This document shows, piece by piece, positions 12,610 to 18,186 of a stretch of DNA of 18,186 bases (positions are counted from its first letter, which is position 1; each line of letters starts with the position of its first letter). Below the pieces are notes generated by a model. That model saw only the letters and a list, made by a program, of their open reading frames with translations, searched no databases and was not told the origin of the DNA. The position numbers and the translations under genes were made by a program. The DNA is from Anaerofilum sp. GTDB lineage: Bacteria > Bacillota > Clostridia > Oscillospirales > Ruminococcaceae. The stretch lies in NCBI GenBank assembly GCA_020024115.1, contig JAHHUF010000029.1, positions 1 through 18,186 on the forward strand, given 5' to 3'.

Positions 12610-13366
12610 TTTGCTGTTCCTGTTCTTGTATTTTTACTGCCTGTTTCAATAGTTTCAGTACCAATTTTTCAAAAATTACACTGGTCAGCACTACAATGGC
12701 TGTCCATGCAAACATTTCGTCGGTAGACAAAAACACCTTTGCTTCATACAACGCTTCCCCAATGGTATTATGGGGCAAGCCAATCACTTCGGCTGCAATG
12801 CCGCTTTTCCATGCAAGCCCCAAAGAAACACTGCACGCACTGTAAAAATACGGGAAAACCTGTGGAATATAAATTGCCCGAATCTGACGCCAAAAAGGAA
12901 TGTGAAACACCTTTGCCATTTCCAAAAGTTGTATATCCGTTTGGCGAATCCCCTGCAAAACCGATGTATAAATGATGGGTAACACCATCAAAAACGAAAT
13001 AAAGACCGGCAATTGGCTGCTTGGCATCCAAATCAATGCCAAAATAATAAAACTGGCAACCGGGGTGGCTTTTGCCAAAAGAACCAATGGATTGAACAAA
13101 ATTTCAACCATCGAACAAAGTGCTGTTGCCACTGCCATTGCCAAACCGCAAACCGTTGCCAGTGCAAATCCTTGTGCAATTTTGAGCAGGCTAAAGCCCA
13201 CCCGAAGCCAAAAGCCTGAGGTGGGCAGCAATTGAAACAAAGCTTTTATTGTTTGGATTGGGCTGGGCAGCAAAATTCTATGCCCAACCACATTTGCGGC
13301 GACCTGCCAAACAAATAACCAAAATGCAATTGCAAAAAGTGATTTTACTGCTTTATTTTGCACCAT
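12572..13366 (-). CDS. ABC importer permease, SsuC/TauC-like
   Basis: The membrane channel subunit of the same importer, 264 residues with about six helices. It fits the BPD_transp_1 family of nitrate/sulfonate/taurine systems: the LLPSPIQTIKALFQLL segment after the first helix is characteristic, and the cytoplasmic EAA loop is AKVFHIPFWRQIRAIYIPQVFPYF (from about 151). ATG at 13366 overlaps the end of the binding-protein gene by 14 bases; it is chosen because an earlier ATG at 13411 would add 15 polar residues and overlap by 59 bases. No good ribosome site is visible, so it is probably translated by coupling. The C-terminus has an unusual Gln/Asn-rich tail (KIQEQEQQNADNSNQPKQ). Confidence 0.9.
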   Translation of the reverse strand: MVQNKAVKSLFAIAFWLFVWQVAANVVGHRILLPSPIQTIKALFQLLPTSGFWLRVGFSLLKIAQGFALATVCGLAMAVATALCSMVEILFNPLVLLAKATPVASFIILALIWMPSSQLPVFISFLMVLPIIYTSVLQGIRQTDIQLLEMAKVFHIPFWRQIRAIYIPQVFPYFYSACSVSLGLAWKSGIAAEVIGLPHNTIGEALYEAKVFLSTDEMFAWTAIVVLTSVIFEKLVLKLLKQAVKIQEQEQQNADNSNQPKQTI

Positions 13367-14384
13367 AATAAAAATCGTCTTTTGGCATTGAACCGCCAAT
13401 GGATTTTTCATTTTGTTCCATCAAAACCTTTAAATAACCAGAAAGTCTTGTTTTCATTTCATCGCCATCAATGTAAATCAGGTTGCATTGTGGCAATGCT
13501 TTCAAAGCAATTCCTGCTTTAGGCACAATTTCATAATGTGCAGACAACTTTGCAACCTCTGCGGGAACCTTGTGTGCAAACTCAATACTCTCTTTATAGT
13601 TCTTCAAAAACAACTCAAACTCTTTTGCATTTTGCTGTGCAAACTCACGGTTTACAACAAGCACACCTGTAATCAGGCTACTGTCAGGGCTTACAGAATC
13701 CCATTCCTTGGTCAAATCCAATGCAACACGCAGATTTTCATTTTGGCTTTGTGCAATGGCCACATAGGGCTGCGGCAACACAGCAATTGCCTCATTACCT
13801 TCTTCTGCCATCAAAGCAGCCACTTCAGTTGCTTCACTTTTGTATTCAATGGTGACATCTGTTTGTGGATTGATGCCATTTTGAGTCAAAATATAATTCA
13901 AAACATACTCGGGGGTATTATTTTTGCCTGTGGAATAGATGGTTTTTCCTTTCAAATCTGCAACACTGTGAATGGTATCGCCATTTTCCACCATATACAA
14001 AACGCCCAGTGTGTTGATGGCTGCTACCTGCACTTTGCCTTCGGTTTGATGATACAAATTGCTTGCTACATTTGCAGGCAGTAATGCCACATCAATTTCA
14101 TCCTGTACTATTTGAGGCACAATTTCCTGCGCAGTTGCATAAATTTTGACCTGATAACTGTCTGGGGTTCGATTCCATTTAGATTCATCCATCAATTTTG
14201 CAATTCCCATTGCGGTTGGCCCTTTCATGGCTGCAATGCGAAAGGTGAGTTTTTCATCTTCTTGGCTACTGCTTTGCACAGTTTCTTGCTGGGAGTTGCT
14301 GGAAGAATTAGATGGGGCTGTTCCACAAGCCACCAAACCGACAGCCATACATAACGCCATTAAAACAGAAAGAATTTTTTTCAT
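13353..14384 (-). CDS. ABC importer substrate-binding lipoprotein, NMT1/SsuA-like
   Basis: The extracytoplasmic receptor of the importer, 343 residues. A signal peptide ends in the lipobox LVAC with Cys20, followed by a Ser/Gln-rich linker (about 22-45). The body has the two-lobed periplasmic-binding fold of the SsuA/THI5/NMT1 type: FRIAAMKGPTAMGIAKLMDE at its start, DVALLPANVASNLYHQ, then LGVLYMVENGDTIHSVADLKGKTIYSTGKNNTPEYVL, and a C-terminal lobe with AVLPQPYVAIAQSQN. The aromatic/Gly pattern does not reveal the ligand. It is first in the operon, with a ribosome site GAGGTT and a -10 box TATAAT at 14406-14411 that lacks a good -35 box, which suggests that an activator is needed. The divergent Crp/Fnr-type gene is the obvious candidate. 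Confidence 0.88.
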   Translation of the reverse strand: MKKILSVLMALCMAVGLVACGTAPSNSSSNSQQETVQSSSQEDEKLTFRIAAMKGPTAMGIAKLMDESKWNRTPDSYQVKIYATAQEIVPQIVQDEIDVALLPANVASNLYHQTEGKVQVAAINTLGVLYMVENGDTIHSVADLKGKTIYSTGKNNTPEYVLNYILTQNGINPQTDVTIEYKSEATEVAALMAEEGNEAIAVLPQPYVAIAQSQNENLRVALDLTKEWDSVSPDSSLITGVLVVNREFAQQNAKEFELFLKNYKESIEFAHKVPAEVAKLSAHYEIVPKAGIALKALPQCNLIYIDGDEMKTRLSGYLKVLMEQNEKSIGGSMPKDDFYYGAK

Positions 14385-14405
14385 TCAATTAACCTCTTTT
14401 TTGGT

Positions 14406-14411
14406 ATTATA
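14406..14411 (-). promoter_or_regulatory. -10 box of the ABC operon promoter
   Basis: TATAAT on the minus strand, 22 bases before the binding-protein ATG. At 17-18 bases upstream only AATAGT/CAATAG is found, far from TTGACA, as expected for an activator-dependent promoter. Confidence 0.5.
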
Positions 14412-14432
14412 AAATATTTTTGCATTTTACTA

Positions 14433-14461
14433 TTGCCGCTTTTGCTCTAGTTTACTATAAT
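14433..14461 (+). promoter_or_regulatory. promoter of the Crp/Fnr-type regulator
   Basis: TTGCCG (14433-14438), 17 bases, perfect TATAAT (14456-14461). The start of transcription should be near 14468, about 35 bases before the ATG. Confidence 0.7.
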
Positions 14462-14476
14462 AAAAAAAAATAGTCA

Positions 14477-14490
14477 GTTGCTATGGCAAC
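14477..14490. promoter_or_regulatory. GTTGC-N4-GCAAC dyad, candidate Crp/Fnr-family operator
   Basis: A perfect 5+4+5 inverted repeat between the divergent promoters, with the same spacing as Fnr sites (TTGAT-N4-ATCAA). Relative to the regulator gene it lies at about +9 to +22, where binding would repress. Relative to the ABC operon its centre is near -84, a place used by class I Crp activators. Assignment to the adjacent regulator is inference. Confidence 0.5.
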
Positions 14491-14502
14491 AAAGGAGTTT
14501 TT

Positions 14503-15210
14503 ATGGAAGAAATATTTTCTTTGCTTTCCACCTCTCCGCTTTTTTCAAATATTCCAACCGCTGAGTTTATCCCCTTTATCAAATGGCTTGCCCCAATACA
14601 AAAGCAACACTTGAAAGGGCAGACTGTCATTCTTTGTGGATGTTCTTCTACCGAATTTGGTTTTTTGCTGAATGGCGAGCTGGAAGGCATCAAGCCTTTG
14701 GCTGATGGGCGTCAGCTTCCTGTGGGACATTTTTTACCTGGCAGCGTTTTTGGCGATGTGCTTGCCTTTAGCGGACAAGGCAGCCCTGTTACTATTACAG
14801 CTTTAAAAAACAGCCATGTGCTTTATTTTTCCTGTACCATACTGCAAAAAACCGACTGCCCTGTTCCCACGGCTCAAGCAATTTTCACACAGAATCTTTT
14901 GGCTTTGGTCAGCGAAAAATATTTTGATTTGAACCGTCGGCTTGACCTTTTGCTCATTAAAAGTCTGCGAAGCCGTATCAGTGCATTCTTGCTGGGCGAG
15001 GCACAGCGCGTCAAAAGCAATACTTTTTGTATTCGATTCAATCGGGTGCAATTGGCAGAATATCTTTGCTGTGACCGCAGTGCCCTTTGCAGAGAAATTT
15101 CCCGCATGAAACAAGAGGGAATTGTGGAATCCTACCGTGGCAGTTTTCGGCTGCTTTGTCCTGATAAATTGTCCAATAACACTTTATCTTTTGAAAAAGA
15201 GCATCGTTGA
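14503..15210 (+). CDS. Crp/Fnr-family transcriptional regulator
   Basis: A 235-residue DNA-binding regulator. The N-terminal half (about 15-130) is a cyclic-nucleotide-binding-type beta barrel: LFSNIPTAEFIPFIKWL, then KGQTVILCGCSSTEFGFLLNGELEGIK and GHFLPGSVFGDVLAFSG. A long dimer helix follows (LLALVSEKYFDLNRRLDLLLIKSLRSRISAFLL), then a winged helix-turn-helix (FNRVQLAEYLCCDRSALCREISRMKQEGIVESY, about 183-215). The canonical cAMP-binding Arg/Ser pair is not evident, and the Cys residues are not in an Fnr-type cluster pattern, so the effector is unknown. ATG at 14503 has AAAGGAG seven bases upstream. It is divergent from the ABC importer operon with a shared control region, so it most likely regulates that operon and itself. 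Confidence 0.9.
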   Translation: MEEIFSLLSTSPLFSNIPTAEFIPFIKWLAPIQKQHLKGQTVILCGCSSTEFGFLLNGELEGIKPLADGRQLPVGHFLPGSVFGDVLAFSGQGSPVTITALKNSHVLYFSCTILQKTDCPVPTAQAIFTQNLLALVSEKYFDLNRRLDLLLIKSLRSRISAFLLGEAQRVKSNTFCIRFNRVQLAEYLCCDRSALCREISRMKQEGIVESYRGSFRLLCPDKLSNNTLSFEKEHR

Positions 15211-15235
15211 AGTTTTATCCCATCAATGATATACT
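15207..15235 (+). promoter_or_regulatory. promoter of the glycosyltransferase operon
   Basis: TTGAAG (15207-15212), 17 bases, TATACT (15230-15235). The -35 box overlaps the stop codon of the regulator gene. Confidence 0.6.
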
Positions 15236-15267
15236 ATATCTAATATAATTTTAAGGGTGTGTATTTT

Positions 15268-16245
15268 ATGAAGGTTCCTATTTTGTACATTGTAATTCCT
15301 TGTTACAATGAACAAGAGGTTCTTCCCATTACAAGCAGCTTGTTTTTGGAAAAAATCCAACAATTGACTGCACAAAATAAAATTTCGGAGCAAAGCCGTG
15401 TTTTGTTTGTGAATGATGGTTCCAAAGATAATACTTGGCAGGTTATTTTAGATTTGTGCAAACAAAATCCTATTTTTCAGGGAATTTGTCTTTCTCGCAA
15501 TAAGGGGCATCAAAACGCTTTGCTGGCTGGTTTGATGGCTGCACGCCAATATGCAGATGTCACCATTTCCATCGACTGTGACGGACAGGATGACATTAAC
15601 GCAATGGATAAAATGTTGGATGAATTTGCCGATGGCTGTGATATTGTGTATGGTGTGCGTTCCAAACGGGAAACCGACACCTGGTTCAAACGTACCACCG
15701 CAGAAGGCTTTTATAAAGTGATGAAAACTTTGGGTGCTGACATTGTATTCAATCACGCAGATTTCCGCTTGATGAGCCGTCGTGCGTTGGATGGCTTGGC
15801 ACAATTCCATGAGGTCAACCTCTTTTTGCGTGGTCTGGTTCCTATGGTGGGATACCGTTATTCCAGCGTTTATTATGACCGTGCCGAGCGTATCGCCGGC
15901 GAAAGCCACTATCCACTGAAAAAAATGCTGGCATTTGCTTTTGATGGAATCACCAGCCTTTCTGTCAAACCAATCCGTATCATCACCACACTGGGTTTTT
16001 TTATCAGCCTACTAAGCATTGTGGGCATCGTTTGGGTTTTGGTAACCAATGCACTTGGTCTGACTGTCTCCGGTTGGACAAGTATGCTGTGTTCAGTCTT
16101 TTTTATGGGTGGCGTTCAGCTATTGAGTTTGGGCATTATTGGGGAATATATCGGCAAAATCTATACCGAAACCAAACATCGCCCTCGTTTTATTATTCAG
16201 CAAACAACATTGTCTGAGGATGTGGATATAAAAGATTATGAGTAA
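15268..16245 (+). CDS. family 2 glycosyltransferase, GtrB/DPM1-like, membrane-anchored
   Basis: A 325-residue enzyme of the group that moves a sugar from a nucleotide donor to undecaprenyl phosphate (bactoprenol glucosyltransferase type), supplying lipid-linked sugars for wall polymers or glycans. The catalytic domain shows YIVIPCYNEQEVLP (7-20), VNDGSKDNT (48-56), the GT-A acidic motif DCDGQDD (103-109), and HADFRLMSRRALDGL followed by FLRGLVPMVGYRYSSVYYDRAER. Two C-terminal membrane helices follow (IITTLGFFISLLSIVGIVWVLV and SMLCSVFFMGGVQLLSLGIIGEYIG), as in GtrB. ATG at 15268 has AAGGG ten bases upstream; a GTG at 15259 overlaps that site and is rejected. It overlaps the next gene by 8 bases and shares the strand with the LCP wall protein further on. 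The donor sugar is unknown. Confidence 0.92.
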   Translation: MKVPILYIVIPCYNEQEVLPITSSLFLEKIQQLTAQNKISEQSRVLFVNDGSKDNTWQVILDLCKQNPIFQGICLSRNKGHQNALLAGLMAARQYADVTISIDCDGQDDINAMDKMLDEFADGCDIVYGVRSKRETDTWFKRTTAEGFYKVMKTLGADIVFNHADFRLMSRRALDGLAQFHEVNLFLRGLVPMVGYRYSSVYYDRAERIAGESHYPLKKMLAFAFDGITSLSVKPIRIITTLGFFISLLSIVGIVWVLVTNALGLTVSGWTSMLCSVFFMGGVQLLSLGIIGEYIGKIYTETKHRPRFIIQQTTLSEDVDIKDYE

Positions 16246-16840
16246 ACAAATTTGGAAAGGCAGTGCGCTGCTTGCTCCTGTTCCCCCCGTTTTAGTGAGT
16301 TGTGGAACAGGTGACTCTGCCAACCTTATCACAATTGCATGGGCAGGCACTGTTTGCACACACCCCCCTCGCCTTTCTATCTCGGTGCGCAAAAGCCGCC
16401 ACTCTTACCCTCTTATTTGTGAAAGCGGCGAATTTGTGGTAAACCTTCCCACACAAAAATTGCTGGGTGCTATTGACTGGTGTGGTGTCAAAAGCGGAAA
16501 AGATGTCAACAAATTTGAGGCAATGGGTTTGACTGCTTGTCCTGCAAATACAATTTCCTGCCCTGTTGTGCAAGAAAGTCCCATCAATTTGGAATGTAAG
16601 GTTTTTCAGCAAATTGAACTTGGCAGCCATGATTTGTTTTTAGCTGATATTACAGCTATTCAAGTGGATGAATCGCTGTTGGATGAAAATGGAAAGTTAT
16701 GTTTGGACAAAGCAGGATTGTTAGCCTATGCACATGGGGCATACTATTCTTTGGGGAATCAGTTGGGTACATTTGGGTATAGTGTTCGCAAAAAGAAAAA
16801 GAAACGCAAATCCCATCGTCCTCAGCAATCAAAAACATAA
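16238..16840 (+). CDS. flavin-reductase-like FMN-binding protein with basic tail
   Basis: A 200-residue split-barrel flavoprotein of the flavin reductase-like family (DIM6/NTAB type). Typical parts are PPVLVSCGTGDSANLITIAWAGTVCTHPPRLSISVRKSRHSYPLI (about 16-60), FVVNLPTQKLLGAIDWCGVKSGKDVNKF and SPINLECKVFQQIELGSHDLFLADITAIQ. It is a different subgroup from the protein at 7674-8183. The ATG overlaps the glycosyltransferase stop by 8 bases, so it is translated by coupling and belongs to that operon, although the two activities have no obvious link. The C-terminus is a strongly basic tail (VRKKKKKRKSHR), absent from most members, which might bind RNA, DNA or acidic membrane surface. A good terminator follows. 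Confidence 0.88.
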   Translation: MSKQIWKGSALLAPVPPVLVSCGTGDSANLITIAWAGTVCTHPPRLSISVRKSRHSYPLICESGEFVVNLPTQKLLGAIDWCGVKSGKDVNKFEAMGLTACPANTISCPVVQESPINLECKVFQQIELGSHDLFLADITAIQVDESLLDENGKLCLDKAGLLAYAHGAYYSLGNQLGTFGYSVRKKKKKRKSHRPQQSKT

Positions 16841-16846
16841 CCTTGT

Positions 16847-16890
16847 AAAGAAGATACCTTACCTTTTTGGTATCTTCTTTTATTTGTTTT
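16847..16890 (+). terminator. terminator of the glycosyltransferase/flavin-reductase operon
   Basis: Arms AAAGAAGATACC (16847-16858) and GGTATCTTCTTT (16869-16880) around a ten-base loop, followed by a T-rich run (TATTTGTTTTT). It starts seven bases after the stop codon. Confidence 0.9.
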
Positions 16891-16911
16891 TCTTTTTTCA
16901 CAATTTATAAA

Positions 16912-16940
16912 TTGATTTTTTAAAAAATTAGTTCTAAAAT
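16912..16940 (+). promoter_or_regulatory. promoter of the LCP-family gene
   Basis: TTGATT (16912-16917), 17 bases, TAAAAT (16935-16940), about 50 bases before the GTG start and just after the preceding terminator. Confidence 0.5.
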
Positions 16941-16992
16941 TGAAAAGGGTGTCTTGTAAAATGGAGATTTTATTGAAAAAGGAGGGCTTTTT

Positions 16993-18186
16993 GTGGGAAA
17001 ACGAATTGCTCGAATTTTAATTATTGTATTATGTGTTCTTCTTGCAACTGTTTTACTGATTTTTTCCGGTGGCTGGTTTTATTTAGACACAAAATTAAAC
17101 CGTGTCAGCCGTGGCGATGGAATTGACTATACAAAGCCTATTGAGGATGCACGCCTTTTGGGAGATGACTTGATTATTGATGAAAAATATCTTGATGTAA
17201 CGCGCAATGGCGGTGATATTGAGCCTCCGGACGGTGATGTAAATGTACACAAAGATATTGATAACATCCTTTTAATCGGAACCGATGAACGAGATGAAAA
17301 TTTTACACGCTCCCGTGCAGATAGTATGATGCTGCTTTCAATTAACAATCGTGAAAACACCATTCGTCTGATTTCTTTAGAGCGTGCCATTGGTGTTTCT
17401 GTACCTGACCACGGTGATGACTGGCTGACTCATGTTTTTGCATACGGTGGCCCGGAGCTATTGCTTCAAACTGTCCGCAGTTATTTCAAAATTGATGTTT
17501 CACGCTATGTTCGGGTAAACTTTTATGTATTTGCAACTGCCATTACCGATATTGGTGGTGTAGAGGTTGACTTTTCAAAAGCAGAAACCGATTTTATGAA
17601 TGGAATTGCACGGGAAAAGAAATTCCATGAAGGAATGAACCGCTTGGATGGCCCAACCGCATTGGTTTATGCCCGTATCCGAAAACTGGACAGTGACTGG
17701 AACCGTGTTGCACGGCAGCGTGAAGTAATTCAAGCTGCTATTGACCAGGCAATGACTTTAAGTTTGGCAAAAATCGACCTGCTTGCAGATAAACTACTCC
17801 CCATGATTGATACCAATTTGACCAATGCAGAAATGACTAATTTGTTGCTTAAAGTTCCTATCTTAGCTGGAGTGAAAGCAGAACAAATGACCCTTCCTGT
17901 AAGTGACACCCATTGGGGACTCACATTGGAAAATGGCAGAAAAGTGGTTGCCTGTGACTTTGAAAAAAATGCTGAAATTGTAGACTTATTTTTGACCGGC
18001 AAAATTGATTCACCTGATGAAGTAATAATAAAAGAAGCTGAGGATGAAGACGGTTCTTCCTCTAAGAGCGACAGTTCCTCCTCTAAAGACAGCAGTTCTT
18101 CCTCTAAGGGCAGCAGTTCCTCCTTTAAGGACAGCAGTTCCTCCTTTAAGGACAGCAGTTCCTCCTTTAAGGACAGCAGTTCCTCC
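16993..18186 (+). CDS. LytR-CpsA-Psr (LCP) family wall-polymer transferase, 3' end outside window
   Basis: LCP proteins attach teichoic acids, capsule or other glycopolymers from a lipid carrier to peptidoglycan outside the cell. The frame is open for 398 codons to the window edge, starting at GTG 16993 seven bases after AAAAAGGAGG. Residues 7-30 form a membrane anchor. The catalytic domain (about 88-260) shows DNILLIGTDERDENFTRSRADSMMLLSIN (Arg108 and Asp110 of the acidic/basic motif), LISLERAIGVSVP, THVFAYGGPELLLQTV, VNFYVFATAITDIGGVEV, LDGPTALVYARIR (226-230) and NRVARQREVI. The usual S-x-PRD motif reads SLERA: the Arg is kept, the Asp is Ala. From residue 357 the tail is a Ser-rich seven-residue repeat. 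It lies after a lipid-sugar glycosyltransferase, which fits a wall-glycopolymer theme. Confidence 0.9.
   Translation, partial: MGKRIARILIIVLCVLLATVLLIFSGGWFYLDTKLNRVSRGDGIDYTKPIEDARLLGDDLIIDEKYLDVTRNGGDIEPPDGDVNVHKDIDNILLIGTDERDENFTRSRADSMMLLSINNRENTIRLISLERAIGVSVPDHGDDWLTHVFAYGGPELLLQTVRSYFKIDVSRYVRVNFYVFATAITDIGGVEVDFSKAETDFMNGIAREKKFHEGMNRLDGPTALVYARIRKLDSDWNRVARQREVIQAAIDQAMTLSLAKIDLLADKLLPMIDTNLTNAEMTNLLLKVPILAGVKAEQMTLPVSDTHWGLTLENGRKVVACDFEKNAEIVDLFLTGKIDSPDEVIIKEAEDEDGSSSKSDSSSSKDSSSSSKGSSSSFKDSSSSFKDSSSSFKDSSSS
18061..18186 (+). repeat. 21-bp tandem repeat encoding (S/F)K(D/G/S)(S/D)SSS
   Basis: Six in-frame copies of 21 bases starting at 18061, 18082, 18103, 18124, 18145 and 18166. 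The last three are identical (TTTAAGGACAGC then AGTTCCTCC); the first three begin TCT and differ by a few bases. The array reaches the last base of the window, so its full length is unknown. It encodes a low-complexity Ser/Lys/Asp tail of the LCP protein. Confidence 0.95.

Noticed and set aside
15448..15909. 153-codon minus-strand frame opposite the glycosyltransferase
   Set aside because: It is an antisense shadow of a gene with clear catalytic motifs; no ribosome site, no promoter and no recognisable domain.
16961..17020. 18-codon upstream frame (ATG 16961) overlapping the LCP start
   Set aside because: Its ribosome site is far away (about 12 bases), and the AAAAAGGAGG inside it serves the LCP GTG. 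It could be a coincidental frame; no conserved leader features.
18061..18186. CRISPR array
   Set aside because: The repeats are directly adjacent, lack spacers and are in frame with a protein-coding gene.

Overview
The window looks like chromosomal DNA of a low-to-medium GC, Gram-positive anaerobe of the Clostridia, most likely Oscillospiraceae/Ruminococcaceae-like. Reasons: AGGAGG-type ribosome sites, strong TTGACA/TATAAT promoters, lipoproteins with lipobox Cys, an LCP-family wall protein, a DUF4358-type lipoprotein, a PRK06851-type ATPase and an HflX with a poly-glycine hinge. I see no tRNA, rRNA, CRISPR array, transposase or phage gene. The taxonomic placement is inference; no marker gene settles it.

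Left part (1-2544): the last 21 codons of an unknown membrane protein (+) run tail-to-tail into a minus-strand phosphate operon broken at both ends. The order is pstS' (only the C-terminal 101 residues), pstC (intact), pstA (nearly intact, with an ambiguous C-terminus) and pstB' (only the N-terminal 110 residues). Next comes hflX (+) with a near-consensus promoter. A 408-base gap (3941-4348) follows. It holds bidirectional hairpins and, on the minus strand, a plausible ~100-nt orphan small RNA with its own promoter, a C-rich unpaired stretch and a G-U-paired terminator.

Middle (4349-8671): an Lrp/AsnC regulator and a DUF4358-type lipoprotein (+). Then on the minus strand come a 53-residue glycine-rich membrane peptide, a MATE efflux pump with a palindromic operator at its start site, a 38-residue peptide gene, and a CBS-domain gene followed 32 bases later by a flavin-reductase-like gene.

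Right-middle (8828-11859): hemW with a structured leader, then a PRK06851-like ATPase whose ribosome site lies inside a hairpin. A 17-bp-stem terminator separates this pair from a convergent GNAT acetyltransferase, and a perfect 14-bp-arm inverted repeat lies upstream of the latter.

Right part (12031-18186): a minus-strand ABC importer operon (lipoprotein, permease, ATPase, all overlapping; SsuABC/TauABC-like, substrate unknown) is divergent from a Crp/Fnr-family regulator, and a GTTGC-N4-GCAAC dyad lies between them. Downstream are a GtrB/DPM1-type glycosyltransferase overlapping a second flavin-reductase-like gene by 8 bases, then an LCP-family protein that starts with GTG and runs off the right edge within a 21-bp, seven-residue Ser-rich tandem repeat.

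Most genes here are ordinary. The least explained items are the doubly truncated pst block, the candidate minus-strand sRNA, the operator dyads at the MATE and crp/ABC promoters, the hairpin over the PRK06851 ribosome site, and the repeat tail of the LCP protein.
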